Source: Nocardioides sp. URHA0020 (GTDB taxonomy: Bacteria > Actinomycetota > Actinomycetes > Propionibacteriales > Nocardioidaceae). From it: a stretch of 64,000 bases of DNA. The stretch is taken from assembly GCF_000620705.1 (NCBI RefSeq), contig NZ_KK211168.1, positions 309,462 to 373,461 of the forward strand, read 5' to 3'. Position 1 is the stretch's first letter, and each line of letters starts with the position of its first letter. The notes beneath the pieces were generated by a model. The model saw only the letters and a list, made by a program, of their open reading frames with translations. It did no database searches and was not told the origin of the DNA. The position numbers and the translations under genes are program-made. Positions 56,125 to 64,000 of the stretch are shown here, piece after piece.

Positions 56125-57087
56125 CTAGAGCGTGGCCGCGAGCCACGCCAGCTGGCGCTGCTGGTGGTGCGCCGCGCCGCCCTCGTGGTCGTTGAACTCG
56201 TAGACCTCGATCTCCTTGGGCCCGCCGTAGGAGTTGTACGCCGCGAAGACCGTCGAGGGCGGACAGGTGGCGTCCATCAGGGCGACCGACCAGAGCGCGG
56301 GCGCGGTCGCCAGGCGTCCGAGGACCGCAGCGTCGAAGTAGGACAGCGTCGCGAACGTCTGCTCGACCCGGTCGCGGTGGGCGGCCAGGTAGCGCACCAG
56401 CTCCAGGTAGGGCTCGGACTGCGCCACGGCCGTGGCCCGGCGGAAGTCGCAGAGGAACGGCACGTCGGGCAGCACCGCGGCCACGGAGGAGGGAGCCAGG
56501 GCAGCGACGGAGGTCGAGATCCCGCCGCCCTGGCTCCCTCCCGCCACGGCCACCCGAGATGGGTCGACCAGGTCGTGAGCGCGCAGCACCTCGAGCGCGG
56601 CCACGGCGTCGGCGTACACCCGCCGGTAGTAGTAGGTCTCCGGGTCCTCGATCCCGCGGGTGAGGAACCCGGGTTGCGCCGGCCCGCTGCCGGCCGGGTC
56701 GCCGGTCGCTCCGGTCGTCCAGCCGCTGCCCTGGCCGCGGGTGTCGACGACGAGGTGGGCGTAGCCGGCGCTCGCCCAGAGCACGTGCTCGTGCGCGAGC
56801 CCGCGGCCACCGTTGTAGCCCTGCAGCTGCACCACGCCCGGCATCGGACCGCGGCGGAGCGGGGCGGCCGGCAGGTGCAGCCAGGCGCGCACCGGATCGC
56901 CGTCGAAGCCGGCGAGCGTGACGTCGTACGTCTCGATGGTGACCAGCCCCGAATCGACGCGCGTCAGCACCGGCGGGGCCCCGCCGGTGCGCTCGAGGGT
57001 GGCGGCCCAGAACTCCTCGAGGTCATCGGGGACGGCCAGGTCCGGCCGGTAGACCCGGGCCTGCGCCAGCGGCAGGTCGTAGTGCAT
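56125..57087 (-). CDS. axe: acetylxylan esterase / cephalosporin-C deacetylase (CE7 family), 320 aa
   Basis: Alpha/beta hydrolase of carbohydrate esterase family 7. The oxyanion region is VVQLQGYNGGRG, VDTRGQGSGW is the CE7 signature, and the nucleophile serine lies in VAVAGGSQGGGIS. Asp in LMDATCPPST and His in EFNDHEGG complete the triad. It removes acetyl groups from xylo-oligosaccharides. No signal peptide is seen, so it acts on imported sugars. Its start overlaps the GH3 stop by one base (TGATG). Confidence 0.92.
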   Translation of the reverse strand: MHYDLPLAQARVYRPDLAVPDDLEEFWAATLERTGGAPPVLTRVDSGLVTIETYDVTLAGFDGDPVRAWLHLPAAPLRRGPMPGVVQLQGYNGGRGLAHEHVLWASAGYAHLVVDTRGQGSGWTTGATGDPAGSGPAQPGFLTRGIEDPETYYYRRVYADAVAALEVLRAHDLVDPSRVAVAGGSQGGGISTSVAALAPSSVAAVLPDVPFLCDFRRATAVAQSEPYLELVRYLAAHRDRVEQTFATLSYFDAAVLGRLATAPALWSVALMDATCPPSTVFAAYNSYGGPKEIEVYEFNDHEGGAAHHQQRQLAWLAATL

Positions 57088-59384
57088 CAGTCCAGCTCGA
57101 CGCTGACGGTCGGCTCCAGGTCTCGGTCGACGCCCACCGCGCGGGCCGCGCCGACCAGCTCCAGGGGCAGCACCTCCCGGATGTCGGTGCTCGAGGCACC
57201 CACCCACAGCTCGACCGCACCCGGCTCGACGACCCGCGTCAGGTCTCGCCCGGTGAAGGACGTCAGGTCGGCCGACAGCGACAGGCGGACCCGGGCCCGC
57301 CGCCCGACCGCCAGGTCGACGCGCGCGGCACCGACGAGCTGCTGCACCGGGCGCACCACCGACGCCGAGCGGTCGTGGAGGTACACCTGCACCACCTCCG
57401 ACACGTCGCGGTCCGTCTCGTTGGCGAGCTCCACCACGAGCTCGCAGGTGCCGTCGGTCCCCCACTGCGACCCCGACGACCCGCAGGTCGCGGTCACCGC
57501 GCCCCAGGTCGCCGCGGCGTACGAGAGCCCGTGACCGAACGCGAAGAGCGGTGTCGGATCCACGACGCTCACCTCGGTGCGCCGGCCCAGCGGCGAGGCG
57601 AGGTACGTCGTGGGCTGGCTCGACCCGGCGCCCGGGAAGCTGACCGGCAGCCGGCCCGACGGGTTGACCCGGCCACTGAGGACGTCGGCGATCGCCTGGG
57701 CCCCCTCCTCGCCCGCGAAGAAGCCGCACACCAGGCCCGCGAGCCGGTCGACCTGTCGGCTGAGGTCGTAGGGGCGGCCGACGAGCAGCACGGCGACCAC
57801 CGGGGTCCCGGTGGCCAGCAACGCCTCAAGGAGCTCCTCCTGGCGACCCGGGAGGTCGAGGGCGGGGACGTCGCACCCCTCGCCGGACGTCCCGCGGCCG
57901 AACAGCCCGGCCTGGTCGCCGAGCACCACGACGCAGACCTCGGCGTCCGCGGCGACCGCGGCGGCGGCCTCGATGTCGGCTTCCTCGCCACCGAGCACCG
58001 GGCAGCCGAGGGCGTACGACACGTCGTACGTGTCGGAGAGCACCTCACGGACGGTGCGGATCTCGACGCCGTCCTCGACACCGGGGTGGTGGACGAGCAC
58101 GTGCATCGGGAAGGAGTAGCAGCCGAGCATCGCCTCGGAGGTGTCGGCGCGCGGACCCACGACGGCGATCGGCGCGCCGGCGGCGAGCGGCAGGCTGCCA
58201 TCGTTGGCCAGGAGCACGACGGAGCGCCGCGCCAGCTCGAGGGCGAGGGCCCGCGACTCCGGATCGTCGAGGTCGACGTCGGTCACCTCGGCGGGAGCCC
58301 ACCCGGGGTCCAGCAGCCCGAGCTCGCACTTCTGCCGCAGCACCCGGGACAGGGCCTGGTCGACGGTCTTCTCCTCGACCCGTCCGGAGGCGAGCGCGTC
58401 GAGCAACGGCTCGCCGAAGGCGTTCGTCGACGGCAGCTCGACGTCGATCCCGGCCTCCAGGGCGAGCACGCCGGCCTCGGCGAGACTGTCCGCGACGCCG
58501 TGCAGGGTCTGCAGGAAGGCGACCGAGAAGTAGTCGGACGCCACGGTGCCGGCGAAGCCGAGCCGGTCGCGCAGCAGGCCGGTCAGCAGGCCGGCGTCGG
58601 CCGCGGCCGGCACCCCGTCGAGGTCGGTGTAGGAGTTCATCACCGAGCGGGCACCCGCGCGCAGGGCCATCTCGAAGGGCGGCAGGACGACGTCGGCCAG
58701 CTCCCGCGGGCCGATCGAGACCGGCGCGAGGTTGCGCGCCGCCCGCGAGGCGGAGTAGCCGAGGAAGTGCTTGAGCGTCGCGACGATGCCGCCGTCCTCC
58801 AGGCCACGCACGTAGGCGCTGCCGATCAGGCCGACCAGGAACGGGTCCTCGCCGAGCGTCTCCTCGACCCGGCCCCAGCGGTGGTCACGGACCACGTCGA
58901 GCACCGGCGCCAGGCCCTGGTGGAGGTCGAGCGCCCGCATCGACCTCGCGATCCGGCCCGCCATCCGCTCGACCAGGTCGGGGTCGAACGACGCGGCCCA
59001 GCACAACGGCGAGGGGTAGATGGTGGCCCGCCACACGGCCAGCCCGGTCAGGCACTCCTCGTGCGCGATGGCCGGGATGCCGAACCGGTTGGCCGCCATC
59101 ACGTCGCGCTGGCGCTCGGCCAGCGTGCGGAGCCCATCGGCGGGCTCGAGGGGTGCGGTGCCGTACGTGCGGGTGAGCTGGCCCAGGCCGTCGGCGACGA
59201 CGCGGTCCCACGACGGCAGCGGGCCGACGCTCTCGCGCAGCATCGGGGCCATGCCGCCGGCGTCCGGGTCGAGCCACCAGACCCCGGACAGCTGGGCCAC
59301 CTTCTCGGTGACGGTCATCCGCGACACCAGGTCGGCGACCCGGTCGTCGACGTGCGCGGTGGGATCGCGCCACAGCTCGTTCAT
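57087..59384 (-). CDS. glycoside hydrolase family 3 protein (beta-xylosidase/glucosidase type), 765 aa
   Basis: Complete GH3 architecture: an N-terminal barrel, a middle alpha/beta domain and a C-terminal fibronectin-like domain. The nucleophile Asp is in GTVASDYFSVAF. KHFLGYS, an NGSLPL-like NDGSLPLAA and SGRLPVSFP are typical, and GHGLSY begins the FnIII domain. No signal peptide, so it is intracellular. With a CE7 esterase beside it, beta-xylosidase is the likely activity, but GH3 specificity cannot be read from these motifs. The ATG at 59384 overlaps the LacI stop (ATGA). Confidence 0.93.
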   Translation of the reverse strand: MNELWRDPTAHVDDRVADLVSRMTVTEKVAQLSGVWWLDPDAGGMAPMLRESVGPLPSWDRVVADGLGQLTRTYGTAPLEPADGLRTLAERQRDVMAANRFGIPAIAHEECLTGLAVWRATIYPSPLCWAASFDPDLVERMAGRIARSMRALDLHQGLAPVLDVVRDHRWGRVEETLGEDPFLVGLIGSAYVRGLEDGGIVATLKHFLGYSASRAARNLAPVSIGPRELADVVLPPFEMALRAGARSVMNSYTDLDGVPAAADAGLLTGLLRDRLGFAGTVASDYFSVAFLQTLHGVADSLAEAGVLALEAGIDVELPSTNAFGEPLLDALASGRVEEKTVDQALSRVLRQKCELGLLDPGWAPAEVTDVDLDDPESRALALELARRSVVLLANDGSLPLAAGAPIAVVGPRADTSEAMLGCYSFPMHVLVHHPGVEDGVEIRTVREVLSDTYDVSYALGCPVLGGEEADIEAAAAVAADAEVCVVVLGDQAGLFGRGTSGEGCDVPALDLPGRQEELLEALLATGTPVVAVLLVGRPYDLSRQVDRLAGLVCGFFAGEEGAQAIADVLSGRVNPSGRLPVSFPGAGSSQPTTYLASPLGRRTEVSVVDPTPLFAFGHGLSYAAATWGAVTATCGSSGSQWGTDGTCELVVELANETDRDVSEVVQVYLHDRSASVVRPVQQLVGAARVDLAVGRRARVRLSLSADLTSFTGRDLTRVVEPGAVELWVGASSTDIREVLPLELVGAARAVGVDRDLEPTVSVELD

Positions 59385-60445
59385 GAGGCAGCTCCTGGTG
59401 CGGTGGTCGTACGCCGGCGGACCAGCGTCGTCTCGAGGATCACGTGGGTCTGGGCCAGCTCTTCTCCGGCGATCAGCGCGACCAGCATCGCGATCGCGTC
59501 GTGCCCGAGCTGGCGCATGGGCTGCTGGACGGTCGTCAGCGGCGGGTGCGCCAAGGCCGACTCGGGGATGTTGTCGAAGCCCACGACGGACAGCTGGTCC
59601 GGGACGTCGACCCCGAGCTCGGCCGCGACGTCGAGGGTGGCGAGGGCCGAGATGTCGTTGGCCGCGAAGATCGCGGTCGGTGGCCGCGGCAGGCGCAGCA
59701 GCGTCCGTGCCGCCTCGCGCGCCTGCTCCGGGTCGAACGCACCCAGGGCGAGCAGGCTCTCGTCGACCGGCACGCCGGCCGCCGCGTGCGCCTCCCGGAA
59801 GCCACGCTCGCGCAGCTGGGCGGAGACCAGGTCGGCGCGGCCGGTGACCATGCCGATGCGCCGGTGTCCCAGCGCGAGCAGGTGGTCGACGCCCATCCGG
59901 GCGCCCTGCAGGTTGTCGGCCGCGACCGTGGGCAGGCTGGACCGGCCGGTGTGCGGGTCGACCGCGACGACCGGGCCGTCGTACTGCACGTCGGTGACCG
60001 TCGGGGTGACCAGCACGGCGCCGTCGACGAGGGTGCCCATCACCCGCGAGAGGTAGCGGCGCTCCCACCCGACGTGCTCGTCGGTGCGCCCGCCGGCGGA
60101 GTAGGCGACCAGCTCGTAGCCGGTGCCCCGGATCGCGTCCGCCGCGCCCTTGAGCACCTCGGTGCTGAAGGGCTCGAAGTCCGCGACCAGCAGGCCGATC
60201 ACGTTGGTGCGGGTGTTGCGCAGGCTGCGGGCCACCAGGCTGGTCTCGTAGCCGAGCCGGTCGATGACCTTGCTGACGTGGTCGGACGTCTGGGTCGACA
60301 CGCCGTACCGGCCGTTCATCACCTTGGAGACCGTCGACACCGAGACGCCTGCCTCGGCCGCGACCTGCTGCATCGTGACCCTGCTGCCGACCCTCGGGGT
60401 GGTCTGCTCCACGGGGCTCTCCTCCACCTTCACCGGATCCGTCAT
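59381..60445 (-). CDS. LacI family transcriptional regulator, 354 aa
   Basis: LacI-type helix-turn-helix at about residues 23-70 (TMQQVAAEAGVSVSTVSKVM with a hinge to GYETSLVARS). A periplasmic-binding-protein-like effector domain follows (IGLLVADFEPF, VVAVDPHTGR, IFAANDISALAT, VVGFDNIPES). It is embedded in the operon it probably controls, overlapping the permease stop and GH3 start. LacI-type operator candidates stand at 63668-63679 and 63692-63702 before the binding-protein gene. Confidence 0.94.
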   Translation of the reverse strand: MTDPVKVEESPVEQTTPRVGSRVTMQQVAAEAGVSVSTVSKVMNGRYGVSTQTSDHVSKVIDRLGYETSLVARSLRNTRTNVIGLLVADFEPFSTEVLKGAADAIRGTGYELVAYSAGGRTDEHVGWERRYLSRVMGTLVDGAVLVTPTVTDVQYDGPVVAVDPHTGRSSLPTVAADNLQGARMGVDHLLALGHRRIGMVTGRADLVSAQLRERGFREAHAAAGVPVDESLLALGAFDPEQAREAARTLLRLPRPPTAIFAANDISALATLDVAAELGVDVPDQLSVVGFDNIPESALAHPPLTTVQQPMRQLGHDAIAMLVALIAGEELAQTHVILETTLVRRRTTTAPGAAS

Positions 60446-61278
60446 CCCTTCACCGCGCCCTGCAGACCACTGACGATGCGACGCTGCATCGCGAGGAAGA
60501 GGATCAGCGCGGGGATCATCGCGAGCGTGGTGAACGCGAGCACGCCAGCCGTGTCGGAGGAGTGCTCGCTCGAGTAGTCGGCCACGCCCAGCGGCAGCGT
60601 ACGCATGTCGTCCTGCAGCAGCAGCAGGGGCAGCAGGTAGGCGTTCCACGACGCGACGAAGGCCAGCACGCCGACCGTGACCAGTGCCGGCACCGAGAGC
60701 GGGAGCACCAGGCGCCAGAAGATCCCGACGCGAGACGCGCCGTCGATCAGCGCCGCCTCCTCGAGCTCACGCGGGATCGCCATCAGGAAGGGCCTCAGGA
60801 TGACCACCGTGATCGGCAGCGCGAACGCCGCCTGCGGGAGCGCGACGCCCCACCAGGTGTTGGCCAGGTGCAGGTCCTGCGAGACCAGGATGAAGAGCGG
60901 GATGATCGCCACGGCCGCCGGGAAGAGCAGGCCGAGCACGAACACCATGAAGAGCGGCTCGCGGCCACGGAACTGGTAGCGGGCGAGCGGGTACGCCGCC
61001 ATCACGCCGAAGAGCACGGCGACCACCGTCGTCACCAGCGCGACGATGGAGGAGTTCAGCGCGTAGCGCCAGAAGGCGTCGTTGCTCAGCACCGCGGTGT
61101 AGTTGGAGAAGACCCACGGGTCGGGCAGCCCCGAGGGGTCCCGCGCCAGCTGCTCGTTGGTGCGGAAGCCGCCGAGGGCGCCGTACACGACCGGGCCCAG
61201 CGTGATGATCACGGCGACCAGTGCGAGCAGGTAGACCAGCGGGCCGCCGGAGCCGAAGGGCCTCGCGCGTCGGGTCAT
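60442..61278 (-). CDS. carbohydrate ABC transporter permease (MalG type), 278 aa
   Basis: Six hydrophobic segments. The EAA loop is ELEEAALIDGASRVGIFWRL, where the ATPase docks. Together with the MalF-type permease it forms the membrane channel of a CUT1 sugar importer. It overlaps the LacI start (ATGA). No ATPase gene occurs in the operon. Confidence 0.94.
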   Translation of the reverse strand: MTRRARPFGSGGPLVYLLALVAVIITLGPVVYGALGGFRTNEQLARDPSGLPDPWVFSNYTAVLSNDAFWRYALNSSIVALVTTVVAVLFGVMAAYPLARYQFRGREPLFMVFVLGLLFPAAVAIIPLFILVSQDLHLANTWWGVALPQAAFALPITVVILRPFLMAIPRELEEAALIDGASRVGIFWRLVLPLSVPALVTVGVLAFVASWNAYLLPLLLLQDDMRTLPLGVADYSSEHSSDTAGVLAFTTLAMIPALILFLAMQRRIVSGLQGAVKG

Positions 61279-61284
61279 GTCCCG

Positions 61285-62265
61285 TCACCTCTCCACGGTG
61301 GTGTCGCGCCGGAGCACGAGCACCTGGTAGACCAGCGCCATCAGGAAGCCGATGGCGAAGAGGACCACCGACGCCGCACCGGCGATGCCGTAGTTGTGCC
61401 GGCCGGTGCCCTGGTTGATCAGGTACGTCGCCATCGTCGTCGTCGCGTTGGCCGGGCCGCCGCCGGTCAGGATCCAGACCATGTCGAAGAGCTGCAGCGA
61501 GCCGATCATCGACAGGAAGCACCAGGTGCGGATGGTCGGACCGAGCAGCGGGATCGCGATCCGCCGCTGCACCTGCCACCAGCTCGCCCCGTCGAGCTGG
61601 GCGGCCTCGTACAGGTCGGTCGGCACGCCCTGCAGCCCGGCCAGGAAGAGCAGGATCGCCAGCCCGAGGTACTTCCAGGTCAGCACCACGAAGACCGTGC
61701 CGAGCGCCAGGCTCGGCGTGCCGAGGAAGCCCTGCTCGGGAGGGGTGAGGCCGATCCCCCGGATCAGCCCGTCGATGACGCCGGACTCCGGCTGCAGCAG
61801 CTGGTACCAGACCACGCCCGCGATGACCTCGGCCACGACGTACGGCACGAAGACGATGGTGCGGAGCAGGCCCCGCCCGCGGATCCGCCGGTCCAGCAGA
61901 AGCGCCACCGCCAGGCCCAGCGGCAGCTGGATGAGGATCGAGGCGAAGACGATGATGAAGTTGTGCGTGACCGCGCCCGTGAAGACCTCGTCGGTGAGGA
62001 CGTAGCGGTAGTTGTCCATCCCGATGAAGTCGTCCATCGGGCCGAAGCCCTTCCAGCGGTAGAACGACATCCGGACCGCGGAGACCACCGGCCACACGAC
62101 GAAGACCGCCATCAGCGCCAGCGCCGGCGTCACGAAGAACGCGACCTCCAGCCGCTGTCGCCACCCGGACCCGGCGGCCCGGGAGGCCACCCGGCGCACG
62201 TCGCGCCGGGTGGCCTCCTCGAGGGGTGCGGACGTCGGGGAGGTGACGACGTCCTGCTCTGTCAC
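61285..62265 (-). CDS. sugar ABC transporter permease (MalF type), 326 aa
   Basis: A soluble N-terminus of about 40 residues is followed by six hydrophobic segments. The EAA loop is DLYEAAQLDGASWWQVQRR. It pairs with the MalG-type permease 6 nt downstream and follows the binding-protein gene by 19 nt. Confidence 0.94.
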   Translation of the reverse strand: MTEQDVVTSPTSAPLEEATRRDVRRVASRAAGSGWRQRLEVAFFVTPALALMAVFVVWPVVSAVRMSFYRWKGFGPMDDFIGMDNYRYVLTDEVFTGAVTHNFIIVFASILIQLPLGLAVALLLDRRIRGRGLLRTIVFVPYVVAEVIAGVVWYQLLQPESGVIDGLIRGIGLTPPEQGFLGTPSLALGTVFVVLTWKYLGLAILLFLAGLQGVPTDLYEAAQLDGASWWQVQRRIAIPLLGPTIRTWCFLSMIGSLQLFDMVWILTGGGPANATTTMATYLINQGTGRHNYGIAGAASVVLFAIGFLMALVYQVLVLRRDTTVER

Positions 62266-62284
62266 GCTCAGCTCACCGCTCCCG

Positions 62285-63574
62285 TCACTTCTCGGCGTCC
62301 GCTGCCTGCTGGGTCGCGTCCACGACGTCCTCCGGCGACGCCTTGTCCGCGAAGAGCAGCGCGATCTCGTCGTTCATGGCACCGCCGACCGAGGCGCCGA
62401 AGGCGGTGTCGAAGTAGAGCTGGACGTACGGCGCGTCGTCGCGCACCGCGAGCAGCTGGGCGAGGGCCGGGTCCTTGACCGCGCTGTTGGCTGCGGGGTT
62501 GGTCGGCAGGCCCATGTCGTTCTCGGCGAAGCCGGTCTGCACCTGGTCCGAGAGCAGGTACTTCACGAAGTCGACGGCCGCGTCGGGCGCCTTCTCCGAG
62601 ACCGCCCAGGCGTCGCCGCCGCCAAGGGCGTCCTTCGGGTCGCCCTGCCCGCCCTCGACGGCCGGGAAGGGGAACCAGCCGGTCTTGTCGCCGAGACCCT
62701 TGCCGTCGTCGGTGAGACCCTGCATGACGCCGGGCTCCCAGTGGCCCTGCATCTCCATCGCGACCTTGCCGGTGGCGAGCAGGCCGGACGCGGAGGTCGC
62801 ACCCTCCTGGGCCTTGGTGGTCAGGAAGCCCTTGTTGAACGGCTCGGTCTTCAAGATGTCCTGGACGGCCTCGCCGGCCTTGACGAAGCACGGGTCGGAG
62901 AAGTCCAGGCTCGTGACCGCATCCTTGAGGACGTCCTCAGGGCACGACCGCAGCGCCGTGTAGTACCAGTAGTGGGCGGCCGGCCACTTGTCACCGGCGC
63001 CGACCGACAGGGGCGTGATGCCCGCGTCCTTGAGCTTGGCGACGTCGTCGGACCACTCGGCCATCGTCGTGGGCGGCGCGGTGATCCCGGCCTGCTCGAA
63101 GAGGTCGGTGTTGTACCAGACGCCGACCACGCCGAGGGAGAACGGAAGGGCGTAGGTCTTGCCGTCGATCTGCCAGCCGGCGACCGAGCCGCCGATCGTG
63201 GAGATCTCGTCGGAGGCGTCGTCGGACAGGTCGCGCACCATGCCCGCGTCGACGTGGTCGGCCAGCTCGCCGCCACCACGCTCCATGTAGACGTCCGGGA
63301 TGTCGCCGCTCTGGAACGCCGCGTCCAGCTTGTCGACCATGTCCTCGTGGGCCATGGCGCTGATCTTGATCTTCACGCCCGGGTGGTCGCCCTCGTAGTC
63401 CTCGGCGACCTGCTCGTAGTAGCCCATGCCGGGCTCGTTGTTGGAGTTGTGCCACCACGTCACGGTCGTGGTGCCACCGCTCTCCTCCGACGAGTCGTCG
63501 CTGCCACACGCCGCGAACGCCAATACGCCGGCACAGAGCGCGGCGAGCGCCGCGCTGCGAGTCTTCGACCTCAT
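62285..63574 (-). CDS. sugar ABC transporter substrate-binding lipoprotein, 429 aa
   Basis: Lipoprotein signal with the lipobox AFAAC (Cys23), then a SerGly-rich linker. The CUT1-type binding protein (solute-binding family 1) carries TVTWWHNSNNEPG, IPDVYMERGGGELADH and MEMQGHWEPG. Trp-rich pockets suggest an oligosaccharide ligand. The operon's GH3 and CE7 enzymes suggest acetylated xylo-oligosaccharides; this is inference. GAAGGG lies 7 nt before the ATG at 63574. Expression is probably LacI-controlled. Confidence 0.94.
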   Translation of the reverse strand: MRSKTRSAALAALCAGVLAFAACGSDDSSEESGGTTTVTWWHNSNNEPGMGYYEQVAEDYEGDHPGVKIKISAMAHEDMVDKLDAAFQSGDIPDVYMERGGGELADHVDAGMVRDLSDDASDEISTIGGSVAGWQIDGKTYALPFSLGVVGVWYNTDLFEQAGITAPPTTMAEWSDDVAKLKDAGITPLSVGAGDKWPAAHYWYYTALRSCPEDVLKDAVTSLDFSDPCFVKAGEAVQDILKTEPFNKGFLTTKAQEGATSASGLLATGKVAMEMQGHWEPGVMQGLTDDGKGLGDKTGWFPFPAVEGGQGDPKDALGGGDAWAVSEKAPDAAVDFVKYLLSDQVQTGFAENDMGLPTNPAANSAVKDPALAQLLAVRDDAPYVQLYFDTAFGASVGGAMNDEIALLFADKASPEDVVDATQQAADAEK

Positions 63575-63630
63575 AGGTAACCCTTCCGTTCGGCGTACGC
63601 CGGGTGCGACGTACGTCACACATGACGGGA

Positions 63631-63659
63631 AAGGTGTCACTCGGCAGGAGCGGTGTCAA
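63631..63659 (-). promoter_or_regulatory. TTGACA N17 CACCTT promoter of the sugar operon
   Basis: On the minus strand a perfect -35 TTGACA (63659-63654) is followed by 17 nt and CACCTT (63636-63631). It lies about 60 nt before the binding-protein start. It is the only promoter in the window with a consensus -35 box. Confidence 0.55.
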
Positions 63660-63667
63660 TCGTTGTC

Positions 63668-63679
63668 GATAACGTTTTC
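63668..63679. promoter_or_regulatory. LacI-family operator candidate GATAACGTTTTC
   Basis: Near-palindromic with a central CG, matching the GAWAACGTTWTC form of LacI-family sites. It lies 8 bp upstream of the -35 box. Confidence 0.6.
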
Positions 63680-63691
63680 CATCATTCCGAT

Positions 63692-63702
63692 GTTTTCGAA
63701 AC
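63692..63702. promoter_or_regulatory. second operator candidate GTTTTCGAAAC
   Basis: Near-palindrome around TTCGAA, 12 bp beyond the first candidate. It could be a second LacI site; the spacing between the two centres is about two helical turns. Confidence 0.45.
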
Positions 63703-63785
63703 AAAGTCCTGCTCAGCCCTGCCGCGCAGCGCGCTTCCGGGCGTACCACGTCCGCAACGGGGGCTGCGCCTGACACAATCACCCG

Positions 63786-64000
63786 GTGCCGTGGCCGACC
63801 TGGGATCAAGCTGCGATCGCAGCCGTGCTCAGCGGCCTGGTCTGGCTGGTCGTCCACTTCTGGCGCACGCCGATCAGCCGGCACGTCGCACCGGTCGCTG
63901 CCGAGTTCGCCCTGATCGCCGCCCTCTACTCGCTGTGGCGGCTCGCCCGGATGCTGCCGATCGCGTCCACGCACGGAGCGATCCAGCGCGCGCACGACAT
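63786..64000 (+). CDS. membrane protein, probable PAP2-family phosphatase N-terminus (3' end cut by window)
   Basis: From the GTG at 63786 the frame is open to the edge. It encodes two hydrophobic helices (AAIAAVLSGLVWLVVHFW and FALIAALYSLWRLARML) followed by HGAIQRAHD. This resembles the N-terminus of actinobacterial PAP2/inositol-phosphotransferase-like proteins, but the PAP2 motifs would lie beyond the window. CACAAT lies 6 nt before the GTG. It is divergent from the sugar operon. Confidence 0.55.
   Translation, partial: MPWPTWDQAAIAAVLSGLVWLVVHFWRTPISRHVAPVAAEFALIAALYSLWRLARMLPIASTHGAIQRAHD

Noticed and set aside
57087..60068. Extended 993-codon reading of the GH3 gene
   Set aside because: The added N-terminus is Arg/Gly/Pro-rich shadow of the LacI gene; the GH3 protein starts at 59384 with an ATGA overlap.

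Overview
The window is about 64 kb of uniformly very GC-rich DNA. It is densely packed with short intergenic gaps and many 1-8 nt start/stop overlaps. Gene content points to a high-GC actinobacterium, most likely a Nocardioides-like member of the Propionibacteriales. Key evidence is the block pgsA - DUF881 - small basic protein - DUF881 - gcvH - FHA protein - MerR - DUF151 nuclease - MerR - gcvP, whose order and orientation match the Mycobacterium tuberculosis Rv1822-Rv1832 region. Further support comes from KstR-like operators beside fadD19/echA19-like genes and from many putative leaderless promoters. I see no tRNA, rRNA, CRISPR array, insertion sequence, integrase or phage gene. The species assignment is inference; the family calls rest on visible motifs.

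Layout. (1) 1-9.5 kb: housekeeping and small-molecule enzymes: partial M50 protease, two small unknowns, aldo/keto reductase coupled to a D-threonine-aldolase-like PLP enzyme, cyclophilin lipoprotein, SDR, OsmC, MDR reductase, DinB, a FabH-type ketosynthase and a large class-V PLP enzyme. (2) 9.5-14.7 kb: secreted S55-type protein, divergent pepN and coupled fdhD. (3) 14.8-19.6 kb: four tandem paralogues of a secreted, probably beta-propeller-like family of unknown function, each with its own promoter. (4) 19.6-29.1 kb: sbcDC, a methyltransferase, a pyridoxamine-oxidase-like protein, a tldD/tldE pair and two small secreted proteins. (5) 29.2-42 kb, all minus strand: class C beta-lactamase-like hydrolase, gcvP with a glycine riboswitch, the conserved MerR/FHA/gcvH/pgsA block, and two DUF21-CBS transporters. 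(6) 42-52.5 kb: DUF1800/DUF1501 pair, a DHDPR-like dehydrogenase with a KstR-like site, PPK2, a phospholipase-D-like protein, two PAP2 phosphatases, DUF1206 and a lipid kinase. (7) 52.5-56.1 kb: nitronate monooxygenase, fadD19-like and divergent echA19-like genes. (8) 56.1-63.8 kb: a hemicellulose (probably xylo-oligosaccharide) locus with binding protein, two permeases, LacI regulator, GH3 glycosidase and CE7 esterase, then the start of a probable PAP2 gene.

Most notable signals: the four-copy secreted family; a 25-bp palindrome shared by the FHA-gene leader and the nuclease/MerR junction; two matching KstR-like operators 10 kb apart; a single-aptamer glycine riboswitch on gcvP; and at least 13 genes whose TANNNT -10 box lies exactly 6-7 nt before the start codon, which predicts leaderless mRNAs.
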